In this document: positions 1-29,052 of the stretch, piece by piece
Layout: each line of letters starts with the position of its first letter
Numbering within the stretch: position 1 is the first letter of the stretch
NCBI GenBank assembly: GCA_907165065.1
Contig: OU015540.1
Coordinates: 3,394,001 to 3,458,000, forward strand
Direction of reading: 5' to 3'
DNA from: Caprimulgus europaeus
Lineage: Eukaryota > Chordata > Aves > Caprimulgiformes > Caprimulgidae
DNA: 64,000 nucleotides
Made by a program: the position numbers and the translations under genes
Notes under the pieces: generated by a model
Databases searched by the model: none
What the model was told of the DNA's origin: nothing
Seen by the model: the letters and a program-made list of their open reading frames with translations, nothing else

Positions 1-3000
1 TGCAAAGCTGCAAATTTGGGTGAGGGGAGATGCAAAAAGGTTTTTGGCTGCTTGGAAACACGCAACCCTAAAGGTTCAGCCACTTCTGAAACCCTTTTAA
101 CCAATGGGAACTGCTGGAAAAGCCCCATGCAAGGGAGTCTGGTGAGAGGGGGATGCTGGAGTCTGGCTTCGTGCCCCGAAGCTACATCAAGCGGAGCAGA
201 AATGAAGCTTTGCCCTTTTTCTTGGACTCTTTGTGGTCTCTATTTATGAACACCCAAAAGCAGGGACCCCATCGCAGAGCTGGGCTCTGACCTGTGCCGA
301 GCAGGGTGGGACACTCGCCTCCTTATTTTCCTATCACCTGTAAGTGCAGGCCCTCCCAACCCCACTATACCTGAAGGAATAGAACATATTTTGTGTCTCC
401 ATTTTCATCAGCTGAAAAGTCACAGGTAACCCAGAGATCAGTTTTGGACCAGAAGGTGCTGGACTGGTGAGGTTTACAGTCAGACATGTTTTCTTGCAGG
501 CTGGTATGTTTTCCAGAAAATAAACTGGCATCTGCAGAGAGGAGCCCCATCACAAGTCCCAGCACACCAGCACCTGTGTCCTGAGCTGCAGCGAGAGGCA
601 CCCACACCAGTGCCCATCCCCAGGAGCCAGCCCAGGACCACTCTCCCCATGATCAAAAAGGACATGTACAAGATGTGTGAGCATGAATTACAGCTGTGAG
701 ACTGTGCTGCTGGGCTGGATGAGTTATAAAATAGGCATCCAAGGCATGAGTTTGCTTTCCAGAGGCTGTGGGAAGCTGGGAGGGATCTGGGACCAAGACC
801 AAAGGTGATACCTGCAAAAGGAGGGGGTGGTAACACCTGAAAAGCTTCGGGGACCTGCGATGCTTCCTCAGGGCTGATGGAATCATGAGCTGGCGTGGCT
901 GTTACTGGGAGGGGAAGCGAGCTGGGCCAGCCAGCAGGACGGGGCATGGCTTGTCCCCAGCCCCCCCTGGGTTGGGGTGATGAGCCAGGTGGTTCCCAGC
1001 CGGTGCCCAGCCAAAAGCAGGCAGGCACGGTGCCATGAAGGGTAAGGTGGGTGCCAGCGATCCCGGCCGTGCCGGGGTGGAGAGCTGGCTGAGGGCAGGC
1101 ACTGCCTGCTGCCTGCTGTGGTGATACAGTGCTGATGGCACTGAGCATGGCTTGGGTGGCACCAGCACGGTGTGCCAGAGGCTTTGCAGGACCCACCGCA
1201 GCAGGTCCCAGCCTTTCCCATCCCTTCCCCTGGGAAGGACTCGCTCCGTGCAGCACCAGCTGCCCCCGGTCCTGTCTCACCTCCCCATTGCTAAACAGAG
1301 GCCAAGTCCCGGCATCCACAGCTGCATCTCCCAACACCTTTGGGAATTTCCCTGAATCCTTGGCATTTTGGAGCTGTCCTGGGATCCGTTGGATGACTCA
1401 CCATCATCATCACCATCGCCCGTGGCTGTGTTGGAGGCAGCGCAGGCACTGCCCAGCTGGGGCTCCCACTGACCTGGCATGATGGAACACACCATGGGCA
1501 GGTCACAGGGGACCTGTGGGCCTTGGGGACAGCCAGCTATGTTTCCATAGACCCTCAAGTGCTCTCACCTGATATCTCACTAACAGCTTTTCAGTTGCTG
1601 TTGTTGATCTCCTTCTCCTGGATCTCTAGAGACTGGACACAGCTCCAGTCCCAGCTACCTGGGAACGCTGAACACAGACTCTGGGACACGGGGGATTGGA
1701 CCCAGACCCAGCCAAGGCAAGCTTACCCCAAAGTCTGGCAAGTTACAGTATAAAAGTGTATGTGTTCAGGGCAAGTCTGTTGTGGAAGAGGAGCAGCATC
1801 ATTTCCTCAAGGCACCTTCTCCATCCTGGGAGCACCACTGGCACCCACCAGCCGAGGAGAAGCAGGCAGGCAAGGGAGCTGGGATCAGGGACGGGCTCAG
1901 ACCCATCAAGGGTGGCCATGAGAGTGGGGTGTGTGAGCTCAGCTCCACGGGTGTCTGCTCACATGGTGACCTGAGACCAGTGTCCTCTCCTATGACAGGT
2001 ATTTATGGAGCTGGATGGGATCCCTGGAGCCCTTGGGTCCATGTCCCAGTGGCTGCAGGACACCAGGGCTGTATGAGGTCGTGGTCAGACCCTTCCCATG
2101 GCTGCATCCCTGCTCCAGGACCATGAGCTGGGAGCTTCCAGGAAAGAGTTGCTGGTGGGACGTTGCTGGCAGGTTTGGTGGTTGGTGGGAATGGCGGGCA
2201 GGGCAGCTTTGTGCTCAGCGTTGCCGGTCCCAACCACGCTCACGAGTGCAGAGTCAGCAGCACCAGGAGCCAGATTTCAGCAGCCTTGAGCCCCACATCG
2301 CCCACGGGCCTGACCCTGGGGAGGGAGGCAGGGAGAGGGTGGCACCCTCACATCTAAACACAACATGTTCCACAAGCATGTTTGTTAACACAGTCACAAA
2401 CAAACATTTTGCAGGATCTTTGCCAGGAGGATGGGCTTAACACGTGGACACAGGAAAGCTGATGCAGCCCATCACCGTGGGCTCTGATCTGGCCTCCCCA
2501 GTACTGCTGGGGCAAGGGAAGCTTTATTCCTCTCTGGGGAGTGCATTACTTAAGTCCTTATGTACAAATAGAGAAGTAATTAATCCTACCAGGAGGGAAA
2601 ACATATCATGGTGCTGGGGGAGAAAAGGAGGGTGAGAGGGAACCACCAGAAACCTCCCCAGTTCCACCCCCCTTTGCCACCCATGGCTCTGCCCCCCTCT
2701 GCCCCTCACACCAGGCTCTGCTTCAGAGTCAGTGGGAGGAAAAAGCAGCATAATGGTCTGGGGTCCTTGGGGAATTTGGGGTTTGCAGGGACAGGATGAA
2801 CAGTCTCAGCCCTGGGAGAGCTGTGGGGTCCCAGGGGGGAGTGGGTGCAGAGCTGAACAGGGAGGCGTGGAGGAGAAGGGGGGATGCCCTGAGTTGTTGG
2901 GGGACTGCAGCCTACATTTTTTCCAGTGATATTTTCTATACGGACCAAATTGACCCTCAGTTCCTTTTCTGACCCACAATTTCTTCATGCTTTTGCCCAT

Positions 3001-6000
3001 CTCATTCTCTGCTCCATCCTGCTGGGAGGCAGCAAGCGAGCGGCTTACCTGTACCCCAGCACATTTCCCCAGTGCTCGCTGCTGCGAGTCCATTCTCCAT
3101 CCCTCCCCTCAACACCCCACGTGGCCCCAGGTAAGCTGTGCCCCCCAGGCTGCAGTGCCCAGCAGGAGGGATGTGGAGGGTGTTGGGAGCCCAAGAGGCT
3201 GGGATAACCAGGAGGGCTGAGGGTTGGAGGGAGGACTGGGTCCTGCAGCCGGAGGAGCCGCATCCTGCTCTGCAGCCAGGCTGGCAGCTCAGGCTCCCAC
3301 ACGCGATCGCACAGTCCCCTCTAGTGGATATTCCTCCTGGAGCCACACGGCTGTCCTGCCCACGCTGCGCGGGCACCGCTGGCCTCCAGACCCTGGCCCC
3401 AGGCAGTGACCCTGGGGAACGATCCTGCTTCTCTCCCAAAAATCAGACAGGGAGTCTCGTCCAGCTGCCACCGTGGGCTGAGCCACCGCTGCCTCTGCTC
3501 CCTCCCCTCCTGCGTATTTGGGTGACTCATCCTCCCGCTGTCCCCTGTCCTGGCTTTGTCCCACACCACCCGCTGCCCTTGCGTCAGCCTCTGCAGCCCT
3601 CGCTCTCCCTCTTCACTGGGCTTCGCATCGGCTCCGAGTTATTTGGGCATCGACTGACGTGAGAAAGAGCTAACGAGCACCCAGCTTCCAGGGGTCCAGG
3701 CACCAGCATCCCTTGCTCCCATCCTGATGGTCCTGCAAGCTTGGTCCAGCTCGGACCAGGGTGAAGCCGGCTGCTCTCAGGGTGAATTCCCTAAGGGTGC
3801 TGGGTGCTTGTACCCCCACCCTGCTCCCAGCAGCTGAGGGCACCCAAACCTCCTGGAACTTTTCCTGCCCCAGCCACGGGCAGTGCTTACACGGTAGAGA
3901 CAGCGTCTTTGCTTTTGACATCCTTTCCTCTGTGGTTGCCAGTGCCACTCCGACTGGGGCCACCTCCACCCAGCAGCCCCTGGCCACGGGAAGGGTGCGA
4001 AGGCTCCCACCAGCACCCTCCCAGAGTGCTTCCCTGTGCTCAGGGCCAGGTCCAGGTCACCATCACCTCCTTCCCTTTCCTCTCCGCCTGTGCCTGCCTT
4101 GGAAACTGTGCTTGTCACCTGGAAGATATGTGACATCTGCAACCTGAGGCTTTTCAAGGAAAAATAAAAGGCACATGGGAGAGCATGGGTCAGCTCTGTG
4201 CTGGTGGTTTGTGATGCTCTGCCAGCCCTCACCAGGCTGGTGGGGATGTGGTCCCTCCACCTTGCTCCATCCTTTGCTGGGAAACACACGGCCCCATCCC
4301 TGGTGCCACCGCTGGCAACCCCAAAAAGCAGAGAGGTGCTTGTTGCCCAAACCAGCCCTGGGGCATCTTTGTGAGTCCCACAGCAGTGTCTGGAGGGGAC
4401 TCACACCCACCCAGCCCAGGCTGTGCTGTTTGAATCACCCCGTCCCCAGTGCGGGCCAGGAGCCCTGGGTGTTCCAGCTCCACAGGGCTGCACCTCCAGC
4501 TCACGGATGCGATCCTGCCCACACCCTGTGTCACATCCTAGAGTCAAACCGGTGTGAGGACCACACACCCCAGCCCTGGTGCAAATGTCCCATCCTCCCC
4601 ACTGCCCCACGGTGCGCTGGGGCAGGTCACTGCCTCCCATGGGACACTCATGACCCAGCATCAGGAGAAGCAGAGTCAGACCTCATGCTGTCCAGCCACA
4701 GCTGAGCACAGCTCAGGCCCAGAAACGCACACCTTGAGCATGAGCTATGGCACAGAGCATATTTTTCCTTGCTGTTAGGCAGGGGCTGAGATGTGGCAGG
4801 ATTGGACTCACTAGTGAACAGGCTTAATTTAACCTCCAAGTGCTTGCAACCATCTAATGCAGCACTGAGAGCTGGAAGAGGAAAATCAAGCTGTCTCTAA
4901 AGGTGCACGTGGTAGTGAGTTAGTGCTGCACTGAACACCAGGGAAAAAAAACCCAACAAAACCAAACCAAGTCCCACACTTTGCTGCAGCATCGGTGCTT
5001 GTTTCCTCCAGGATGTGCTGATCCTGGCTACTGCGCTCAGGGCAAGACTAGCCCACAGCCATGGACAAGGTTCAAACCCCCAGGGAGAGCCAGCCCATGA
5101 CAGCTCCAGCCCCTCTTATCGCTTCTGCTCTGTGGCCCAAGGGGAGACACACTTTATGGCTTTATTTCATAGAACCATAGAATCATTAAGGTTGGAAAAG
5201 ATCTCTAAGATCATCAAGTCCAACCATCATTATTATAAAAGATCATTAGGAAGCTACCTAAACCCACCCCTCTTTCTGCCCATGGGGACTCTGTCTAATG
5301 GGGTAATGGCACTGCTAGGGGCTGGTTTCAGGTTTTTTCGACACGGGGACTTGCCCAAGCCCACAGGTGAACCTCCCCATCCCCATGTGGAGGGCAAAAC
5401 CATGAGTAGGAAACTGCAAAACTCAAACTCCATTTCTAGGAAGGTGGATGCCAATAAAACCCAGTGTTTATTGCAGTGCTCCTCATCGGCCTTGCTTTTA
5501 TACATATGCATTTAAAAATAAAAGCTCTGCGCATCTTAGCTGGCCACAGAAGGGCTTGAACCTTGAAAGGGCTGGTCTCTCAGGTGATGGAGAGCCACCT
5601 CCCAGCCCTGAGCCTGGCAGGAGCAAACAGACCAGCATGGGGTTTCTGTGCGTTGCTTTGGAGCCTCATGCATAAGAAACTCCAGCTTTGCTTTCAAGTA
5701 TATTTGGCGTGAAGCCACACAGTCTCTCCAGCATCACACATGCCAACAAGGGGGAAAGACCTGCTGGTCCCCAGAGAGCCACATCCCTTGGGTCCAACCC
5801 AGCCCTGGGAGAAGATGGCTGGTTTGGGCAGCTGTAATGATGTGCCAGCTCTAGTTTTGGCTTGAGGACAGGCTGTGAGAAGGCTCTGGAGAGCTTGGGC
5901 AACTCATGTTTAAATGATGTTGCTGGGAAAAAAAACAGCTTGGACCCCATGAGGCCACCCTGGCTGCATGAAGGGGCTGGCAGCTGGTGGAGGTCCAGTG

Positions 6001-8479
6001 GGACCACGGGGTACGTGATGCTCAGCAGCCGTGGTGGCTGCCCATGGTGCTCACTCGCTGTCCCAACTCCCCACCTGCTAATTCCCCATCCAAGGTGACT
6101 CTTGGCCAAGGGGCTGCATCTCATGTAGTTGCACATTGCAAACATTCCCCCCCAAATACATCCTCCAAACCAAACCCACCTCCCAGAGAAGCACACAGTG
6201 GTTTAAACAAAACAAGAAAAAAAAAAAAGGAAAAAATAAAAACTCCTTGTGGTATGTAACTGGCACTGCCATGGGCCAACCACGCTGTCCTCACACAACC
6301 ACCCCGTCCCAAGAGATGGGGCAGCTCTCAGGAAGACCCGAGATGACGCAGGCTTCATCCCTGGCCCTGCAGCAGCCGGGGAAGGCACAGGCTCGAAAGC
6401 ACCGACTTCAGTAGCCCCTCCAGGTCCTGGGCATGGCGGGGGACTGGCTGCCACTGCTGAAATAGGTTATTTGTTGGCTATGTAGCTTTAAGTTCACAGA
6501 GTTTTTTGCTGATGGGGGCCCACGGGAGACAGGAGAGGCAAGCCAAAGGCATGAGCAAGCAACGTGGGGTGGCTAACCCCAGCCAAGCCCTGGCTACCGG
6601 CCCTGTCTGTGGGGCTACGTGTCCCAGTGAGGAATTCTCCTCCCACAGCCAGCAAGTCCTGGGGCCAGGAGAGCAGGAGCAGGCGGTGGGATCGCGGAGG
6701 GTGTGGGGGCAGGCGGGAGCAGGGGTCGCATGGCCTCCGCCGTGTCAGCAGTTACGCACAGGCACGCTGGCCCTGACGCACTCGGCGCATCCCCAGGCTC
6801 TCCCCAGCAGCTGGGATGTCTCTTCTCTGGGGCCAGGCAGAGGAGAAGCTGCAGCAGCCGCTTTCTGGTGCTGGTAGCAGCCAGGATGCTGCAGTTCAAG
6901 GACGGGATGGTGCAGGAATGAGCTGGATGGGGAGGGAGAGGCTGTGGGCACAGCTCTGCAAAAACCATCCCTCTTGTTGCTGCCCCTTGGTCCAAACAAA
7001 GGATTCCAGAGCCTGGGTGCAGCTCCCCAGCGGTGCTGGCTGCTCCCAGAGCTCAGCAGCCCCAGCATGGTCACCTAGTGGCAGTGACAGCCACGTACAC
7101 CACAGCCCCTTCACACCAGCCAGGCTCCCATCACCACGAGGCGAGCAGGGCTGGCAGCACGCTCTGACATCCAGAGCGGGGACAGTGGTGGAGCTGCAGA
7201 ACAAACCCTGTGATGCCTTTGCTTTACCCACTTCTCAGCGATGCCATAGCTCCTTCACCAGCACCCCTTCTCCACCCAGCAGCATCTTCCCAGGCTGCTC
7301 CACACCAAAAACTTCAGGATGCTCTGCGGCATCGACCATCGCAGTGCCTGACCCTGGTGGGATGCAGCACCCAAGGTCTTCTGTGTGGAAGCAGGGTGCC
7401 TGGTGGACACACACCTCGAGCTTTCCTGGCAGGCTCATGTCAGACAGGACCAGGAGGACAGAGATGGGCTGCTTTGAACATGCAGCCTGCATGTGCAGAC
7501 CTCTCTGGCTTTGAAATCCAAGGAGCTACTGTCCCATCAGTAGCTGGCAGGGTGAGCCATGAGTTAGTTGCTCGGCTGCCAGGAAGGGCTGGTGGTGGCA
7601 CTGCCACTGCCTGCTCACTGCCCCAACGATGCTCTGGGCAAGTGGCCTGCAAGCAACAAGCAGACACAAGAAGAGCCCCTCTCTTCATCCCTAATCAGCT
7701 AAAGCTGTGACAGCTTCTCAGGGATGAGGGTGAGCAGGGATCCTTCCTGCCAGCTGAAGGATGGCTATGTCTCACTGTGATGGTGCCTCAGGGCTCCTTC
7801 CCCACGGCCAGATCCATGGGAGGAGTGGTACTGTCCCCATATCCCACTCCAGGGACTTTTCCTGCAGGGAAACATGTAGCTGTCCTGTATCAGCTGCAAG
7901 GAACAGCCCAGCTGAGCCAGTGCACGGAGCTCAGGCGGTGTCCACAGGCTCCTTCTGCCCTTCCAGCCACCCCTCTGCCTGGACCTGGGCACCAGTCTGG
8001 AGGGCAATGTCCCCCGAGACAGCCCCTTGATATGAAGCCCTGTGAGGTTGCAATGAACCACCTGCATGATCTCAGACTGCAACACAGAGAGGAGGATGGA
8101 GAGCCAGCGTGTGCCACGTGGTGCCCCAGACAAGGGCAGTGACACGTTGAGGGTGACCTTGTCTGTCAGAAACGCTGAGCTGGCCTCATGTGGGGTGCAG
8201 ATGCAGCACAGAGACCCCCACAGCTGGTGGGAAATGCCCCCCAGCTGGGCTGCCAGGCCCACAGGGACAATCCTGCTGCTGGTCCCATACGGCACAGCCA
8301 GGCTGGGGTCTGCTCCCTGGTGGGAGGGAGGCCGTAGCATGTCAGGTCTCCCTCCTCTTCCTCTCTGCAGCAGGGACAGCATCCATCTGTCTGTCCATCT
8401 GTGGTTTCAGCCTTCAGAAGGACTCCGTAGGGACAGAAGCAGGTGGCCACAGCCCCAGGTGGCTGCAGGAGGCCAGGGT
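1..8479. other. Gene-poor GC-rich flank, probably including the NT5M 3' UTR
   Basis: No reading frame here resembles a protein I recognise. The long open frames, including a 285-codon minus-strand frame at 480-1337, look like the chance openness of GC-rich DNA: low-complexity composition, no splice-supported continuation and no domain motif. NT5M ends at 8480 on the minus strand, so its 3' UTR must run left from 8479. Minus-strand AATAAA signals (TTTATT on the plus strand) occur near 5466 and 2523, but I cannot tell which, if any, is used. A short CR1 tail lies at 5163-5235. There is an A-rich stretch near 6208-6240. In human, MED9 follows NT5M on this side; I could not find its conserved helical region in these translations. 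Confidence 0.5.
5163..5235 (-). mobile_element. CR1 LINE 3' tail fragment
   Basis: The plus strand reads tcatagaaccatagaatcat, then a ggttggaaaagat block and a catcaagtccaacc block. This is the reverse complement of the conserved avian CR1 3' end, so the element lies on the minus strand. It is severely 5'-truncated (about 70 bp) and noncoding. Confidence 0.8.
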
Positions 8480-14002
<5,523 letters not shown>

Positions 14003-14560
14003 GGTGGGAAAAGGGGGGTCAGGGGTCTCCGGGAGGGGGTCAGGGCGGGGGGGGGGAGTGTCTCCGGGAGGGGGTCGGGGGGTTTTTATTTCAAGCAGGC
14101 GGCCCTGGCAAGCGCGTCCCCTCGCAGCTGCAGAAGGAAGGAGCGGGGGGGATGCGGCGGGGATGCGGGGGGGAGCAGAGGGGCTGCAGAGGGGGTGCGG
14201 GGGGGATGCAAAAACCCGTCCTCACCCCCAGCGCCTCCGCCCCCTCCCCGCCCCATCCCTCCCTTGCAGCGAGCGGGGAGCAGGAGGCGGCAGCAGCGGG
14301 GGATGCGGGGTTGCGAGGGTGCGGGGCAGGGGGGGGAACCGGGGCCGCCCGGGGCACGGCGGTGCGCTCGCCCCGACCCGGCAGTGCAAAGCCCAGTTCC
14401 TCTTCCCGGTGCCTGACCGAGCCCGGAACGGTGGCACCGCCTTAAAGCGGCATAAACGCCCTGCGACGGGGCGGCTGCACCGCACCTCCCGCACGTCCCG
14501 GCCCCGCTCCCTCCCCTTCCCCGCAGCGGGCGGGCGGGGGGGTTTGCGGGGGCTGTGGGG

Positions 14561-15331
14561 TGCCGAGTCCCTGCCTCAGTTTCCCGAAGTCTTAGCTGCG
14601 GGGAGACCCCACACCACCCCTCCATCTCCCCTTGCCCGCTGCGGACCCTCTCTCCCCGCCATCCCCTGCTGATACCCCCGCTCTGCCCCCCTGGAGCAGG
14701 GGGTGGGGAGATCTTTGGGGTCACATATAACATGTTGATTTTTGCAGCTAAGCCTTGTCATAAAATATACTAATTACTACTAATTCATGGGGAGGGGGAA
14801 CGCTCTGTCCAGGATGACACTCGATGTGACACAGCTCTGTCCCCACGGGTGACAGGAACCCTTAAAAGACAATATCCGGACCCAAAAGCAGCGCTGACAG
14901 CACACCATGAAGGTCTGTTTGCGTGTTCTGACACGGGACCAAAGATCACTCTGGTCAAAAAACACTGTGGGAATTAAAGCTGCTAAAGAAGGGGGAGGCC
15001 TCTGAGTGTGACTAACGGGATTAGGCAACCACTGAGCTGGGAAAGAAAAGATTTTAGTGGATGGTAATAATATGACTTAGCCATTCCAAAATATTTCATC
15101 TTTAAATTCCAGGATGTTTTCCAGATGTGGGAAGCTTCAAACCTGTATTCTGCTTTCCCTTGCACCTGAGGTATGTTGTTTATTGCAAGGATTTCAACAT
15201 AACTTGACATTTTTTACTAAGCAGCAAGAGAATACATACACATCTCCACGACAGGCAGAAAGGTTTCCTTCTTTTTCATGGTATCTTGAGGGACTGATAA
15301 ATTCCCTGCCCACAGCAGCTCAGGGCCACGT
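14561..15331. other. Spacer between NT5M and the LTR/CR1 cluster; nothing recognised
   Basis: This is unique-looking sequence that falls from GC-rich to AT-richer composition away from the island. I see no coding exon, RNA gene or repeat family in it. Confidence 0.5.
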
Positions 15332-15630
15332 TGTCACCGAAATGAGGAATAAAGTTCTTAACACCAGTGTAGTCTTACAAAGCAGGTATCCTTTATTCAG
15401 CACTGGGTGCCAGGGGTGTATCACCACAAATCTAGCACAGCGAGTTTGCAAAACTTCACGTATTTATCCATAATTGATGAGCTTGTTCCGCCCACGATAC
15501 ACGTGCATTGCTATTCTACCTTAGGATTGGTTTAAACTTCTCTCACTTACCTTTTAAAGAGCACAGTACACAGGAATTGCACAGCACATGCTCTGATGCA
15601 GAGCAGGGAGGGGGGTGAGTCTGTTCGGTC
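15332..15630 (-). mobile_element. Solo-LTR-like endogenous retroviral remnant
   Basis: Read on the minus strand, the segment has a polyadenylation signal in the context gctgaataaaggatacctgc, followed by a taagactacactggtgtt block, and ends in cattt-cggtgaca. That arrangement (AATAAA, then U5-like sequence ending in CA) is typical of avian endogenous retrovirus LTRs. The plus strand accordingly begins TGTCACCG at 15332. The far boundary is uncertain because it abuts a CR1 at 15634. No internal gag, pol or env sequence is present. Confidence 0.5.
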
Positions 15631-15633
15631 TCT

Positions 15634-16075
15634 AATCACAGAATCCCAGAATGGCCTGGATTGGAAAAGCCCTTTAAGCTCCTCGAGTCCAACCATGAAC
15701 CCAACACTGACCAGTCCCTGACTAACCCATGTCCCTCAGCACTGTGTCTGCACGACTCTTCAATCCCTCCAGGGATGGGGACTCCACCACTGCCCTGGGC
15801 AACCCTTTCCAATGCCTCAGAACCCTTTCAGCAAAGAAATTCTTCCTCACATCCCATCTCAACTGCCCTGGGCACAACTTGAGGCCATTTCCTCTTGTCC
15901 TGTCCCTTGTCCCTTGGTTGAACAGACCCACCCCCACCTCTCTGCACCCTCCTGTCAGGGAGTTGGACAGAGCCAGAAGGTCTCCCCTCAGCCTCCTTTT
16001 CTCCAGGCTCAACACCCCCAGTTCCCTCAGCCGGGAACTCAGCACACTTGTGCTCCAGACCCTTCCCCAGCTTTG
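15634..16075 (-). mobile_element. CR1 LINE 3' fragment between NT5M and COPS3
   Basis: On the plus strand it begins cacagaatcccagaatggcc with a gaaaagccctttaagctcctc block, continues through atggggactccaccactgcc and gaggccatttcctcttgtcc, and ends near the ggctcaacacccccagttcc region. This is the reverse complement of a CR1 3' section of about 440 bp. It is 5'-truncated and noncoding. Confidence 0.9.
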
Positions 16076-16350
16076 GAGTCAGTGGTTGCTGTCTCCCCCT
16101 GCCACATTTACCTTTCCCCCAGTCACTGCAGACTCTTGCTGACTTCATCCTTCTCAATTATCCAGGTTTTGGTGCCTTCTAGGGCAGGACGTTCTCTTTT
16201 AATCAGTCTTTTAGCTCCTTTTCAAGGGCATAGTCATTACTAGGACCTGTATAGTTTATACAAAGTCACTGGACTTGCAGAGCGTAAAGACAATGGCCCC
16301 TTGGTACTTAAGGCTAAATGACAGCTGTCTTGTTACAACGAAAAATCAGA

Positions 16351-16436
16351 ATTTACATAAAAAGAAACATTTTTATTTACATTAAAAAAAATATTTACGT
16401 TAAAAAAATTATTTACATAAAAATAAGAATTTACAT
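16351..16436. repeat. AT-rich degenerate tandem array, atttacat core
   Basis: Five copies of ATTTACAT (one as ATTTACGT) begin at 16351, 16375, 16393, 16411 and 16429, separated by A- or T-rich filler. The period is 18 bp after the first copy. The array lies about 600 bp upstream of the COPS3 start codon, just outside the CpG island. Confidence 0.85.
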
Positions 16437-16500
16437 AATTTTCTAGCAATTTCCTTCACCACTTCAGCTCCTGGAAGGATGGAAAATACACTGCCATTGG

Positions 16501-16536
16501 TATCAACCGAATTAACCATTTTTATCAACCGAATTA
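16501..16536. repeat. Short direct repeat, 14 bp twice
   Basis: The sequence tatcaaccgaatta occurs at 16501-16514 and again at 16523-16536, a 22-bp period. It lies between the AT-rich array and the COPS3 CpG island. Confidence 0.8.
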
Positions 16537-16774
16537 CCCTCATACGAGGGTATTACAGAGAATCGGATGACAGGGACCGTGTTCAGTCACCCTGTCAGCG
16601 CCGGCAAAGCGGGATAAAGGGAATTAAACCTCCTCGGATGAGTTTTCCACAGCGGGACTCCATTAAAGGTCCCGTGTCGCGGTGGCTGAGGGAGTGACGC
16701 CATCATGATGTCACCAACCCCGCCCCTTCAGCCCTGCCGAGTCACGGCTTCTCGCGCTCGAAGCGCCGGCGACG

Positions 16775-16788
16775 GTTACCATAGCGAC
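16775..16788 (+). promoter_or_regulatory. RFX X-box-like element
   Basis: GTTACC-AT-AGCGAC matches the X-box pattern RYYNYY, 1-3 bp spacer, RRNRAC bound by RFX factors. It lies about 240 bp upstream of the COPS3 ATG. The match is read directly; binding is inferred. Confidence 0.5.
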
Positions 16789-16804
16789 CATTTTTTTCTT
16801 CTGT

Positions 16805-16814
16805 TCTCGCGAGA
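16805..16814. promoter_or_regulatory. TCTCGCGAGA (BANP-type) element
   Basis: This is a perfect 10-bp palindrome TCTCGCGAGA in the COPS3 CpG island. BANP binds this element, in unmethylated form, at essential CpG-island promoters. Only the motif is seen; occupancy is inferred. Confidence 0.65.
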
Positions 16815-16830
16815 TTTTTTTGATGAAGCG

Positions 16831-16842
16831 ACGGAAGTGACG
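16831..16842 (+). promoter_or_regulatory. ETS/CRE composite element
   Basis: ACGGAAGTGACG joins an ETS core (GGAA) to a CRE half-site (TGACG), a common arrangement in housekeeping CpG-island promoters. It is about 185 bp upstream of the COPS3 ATG. Confidence 0.45.
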
Positions 16843-17025
16843 CTCTCCCCGCAGCGGCAGCTGATTGGTTGGGGCGGCAGTAGGCGCTGGTAGCGGTGGT
16901 TCCTTCCCGCTTCCATCCGCCGCTCCCGGCGCGCGCTGCCGCCGCCGCCTCTTTCCCCCCCCTTCCCCTCTCCCTTCCCGCCCCGCCCGTAGCGCGCGCG
17001 CGCGGCCGCGCCGCCAGCCGCCAAA

Positions 17026-29052
<12,027 letters not shown>

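Noticed and set aside
480-1337. 285-codon minus-strand open frame
   Set aside because: GC-rich composition makes long frames likely by chance. The translation is low-complexity, matches no family I know and has no splice-supported neighbours.
1399-1416. Six consecutive histidine codons in a plus-strand frame
   Set aside because: A short CAT/CAC microsatellite read by chance; the frame has no other coding support, so this is not a tag or vector sequence.
1-8479. Possible MED9 or RASD1, expected next by human synteny
   Set aside because: I read the translations for the conserved helical region of MED9 and the GTPase motifs of RASD1 and found neither. They probably lie further left.
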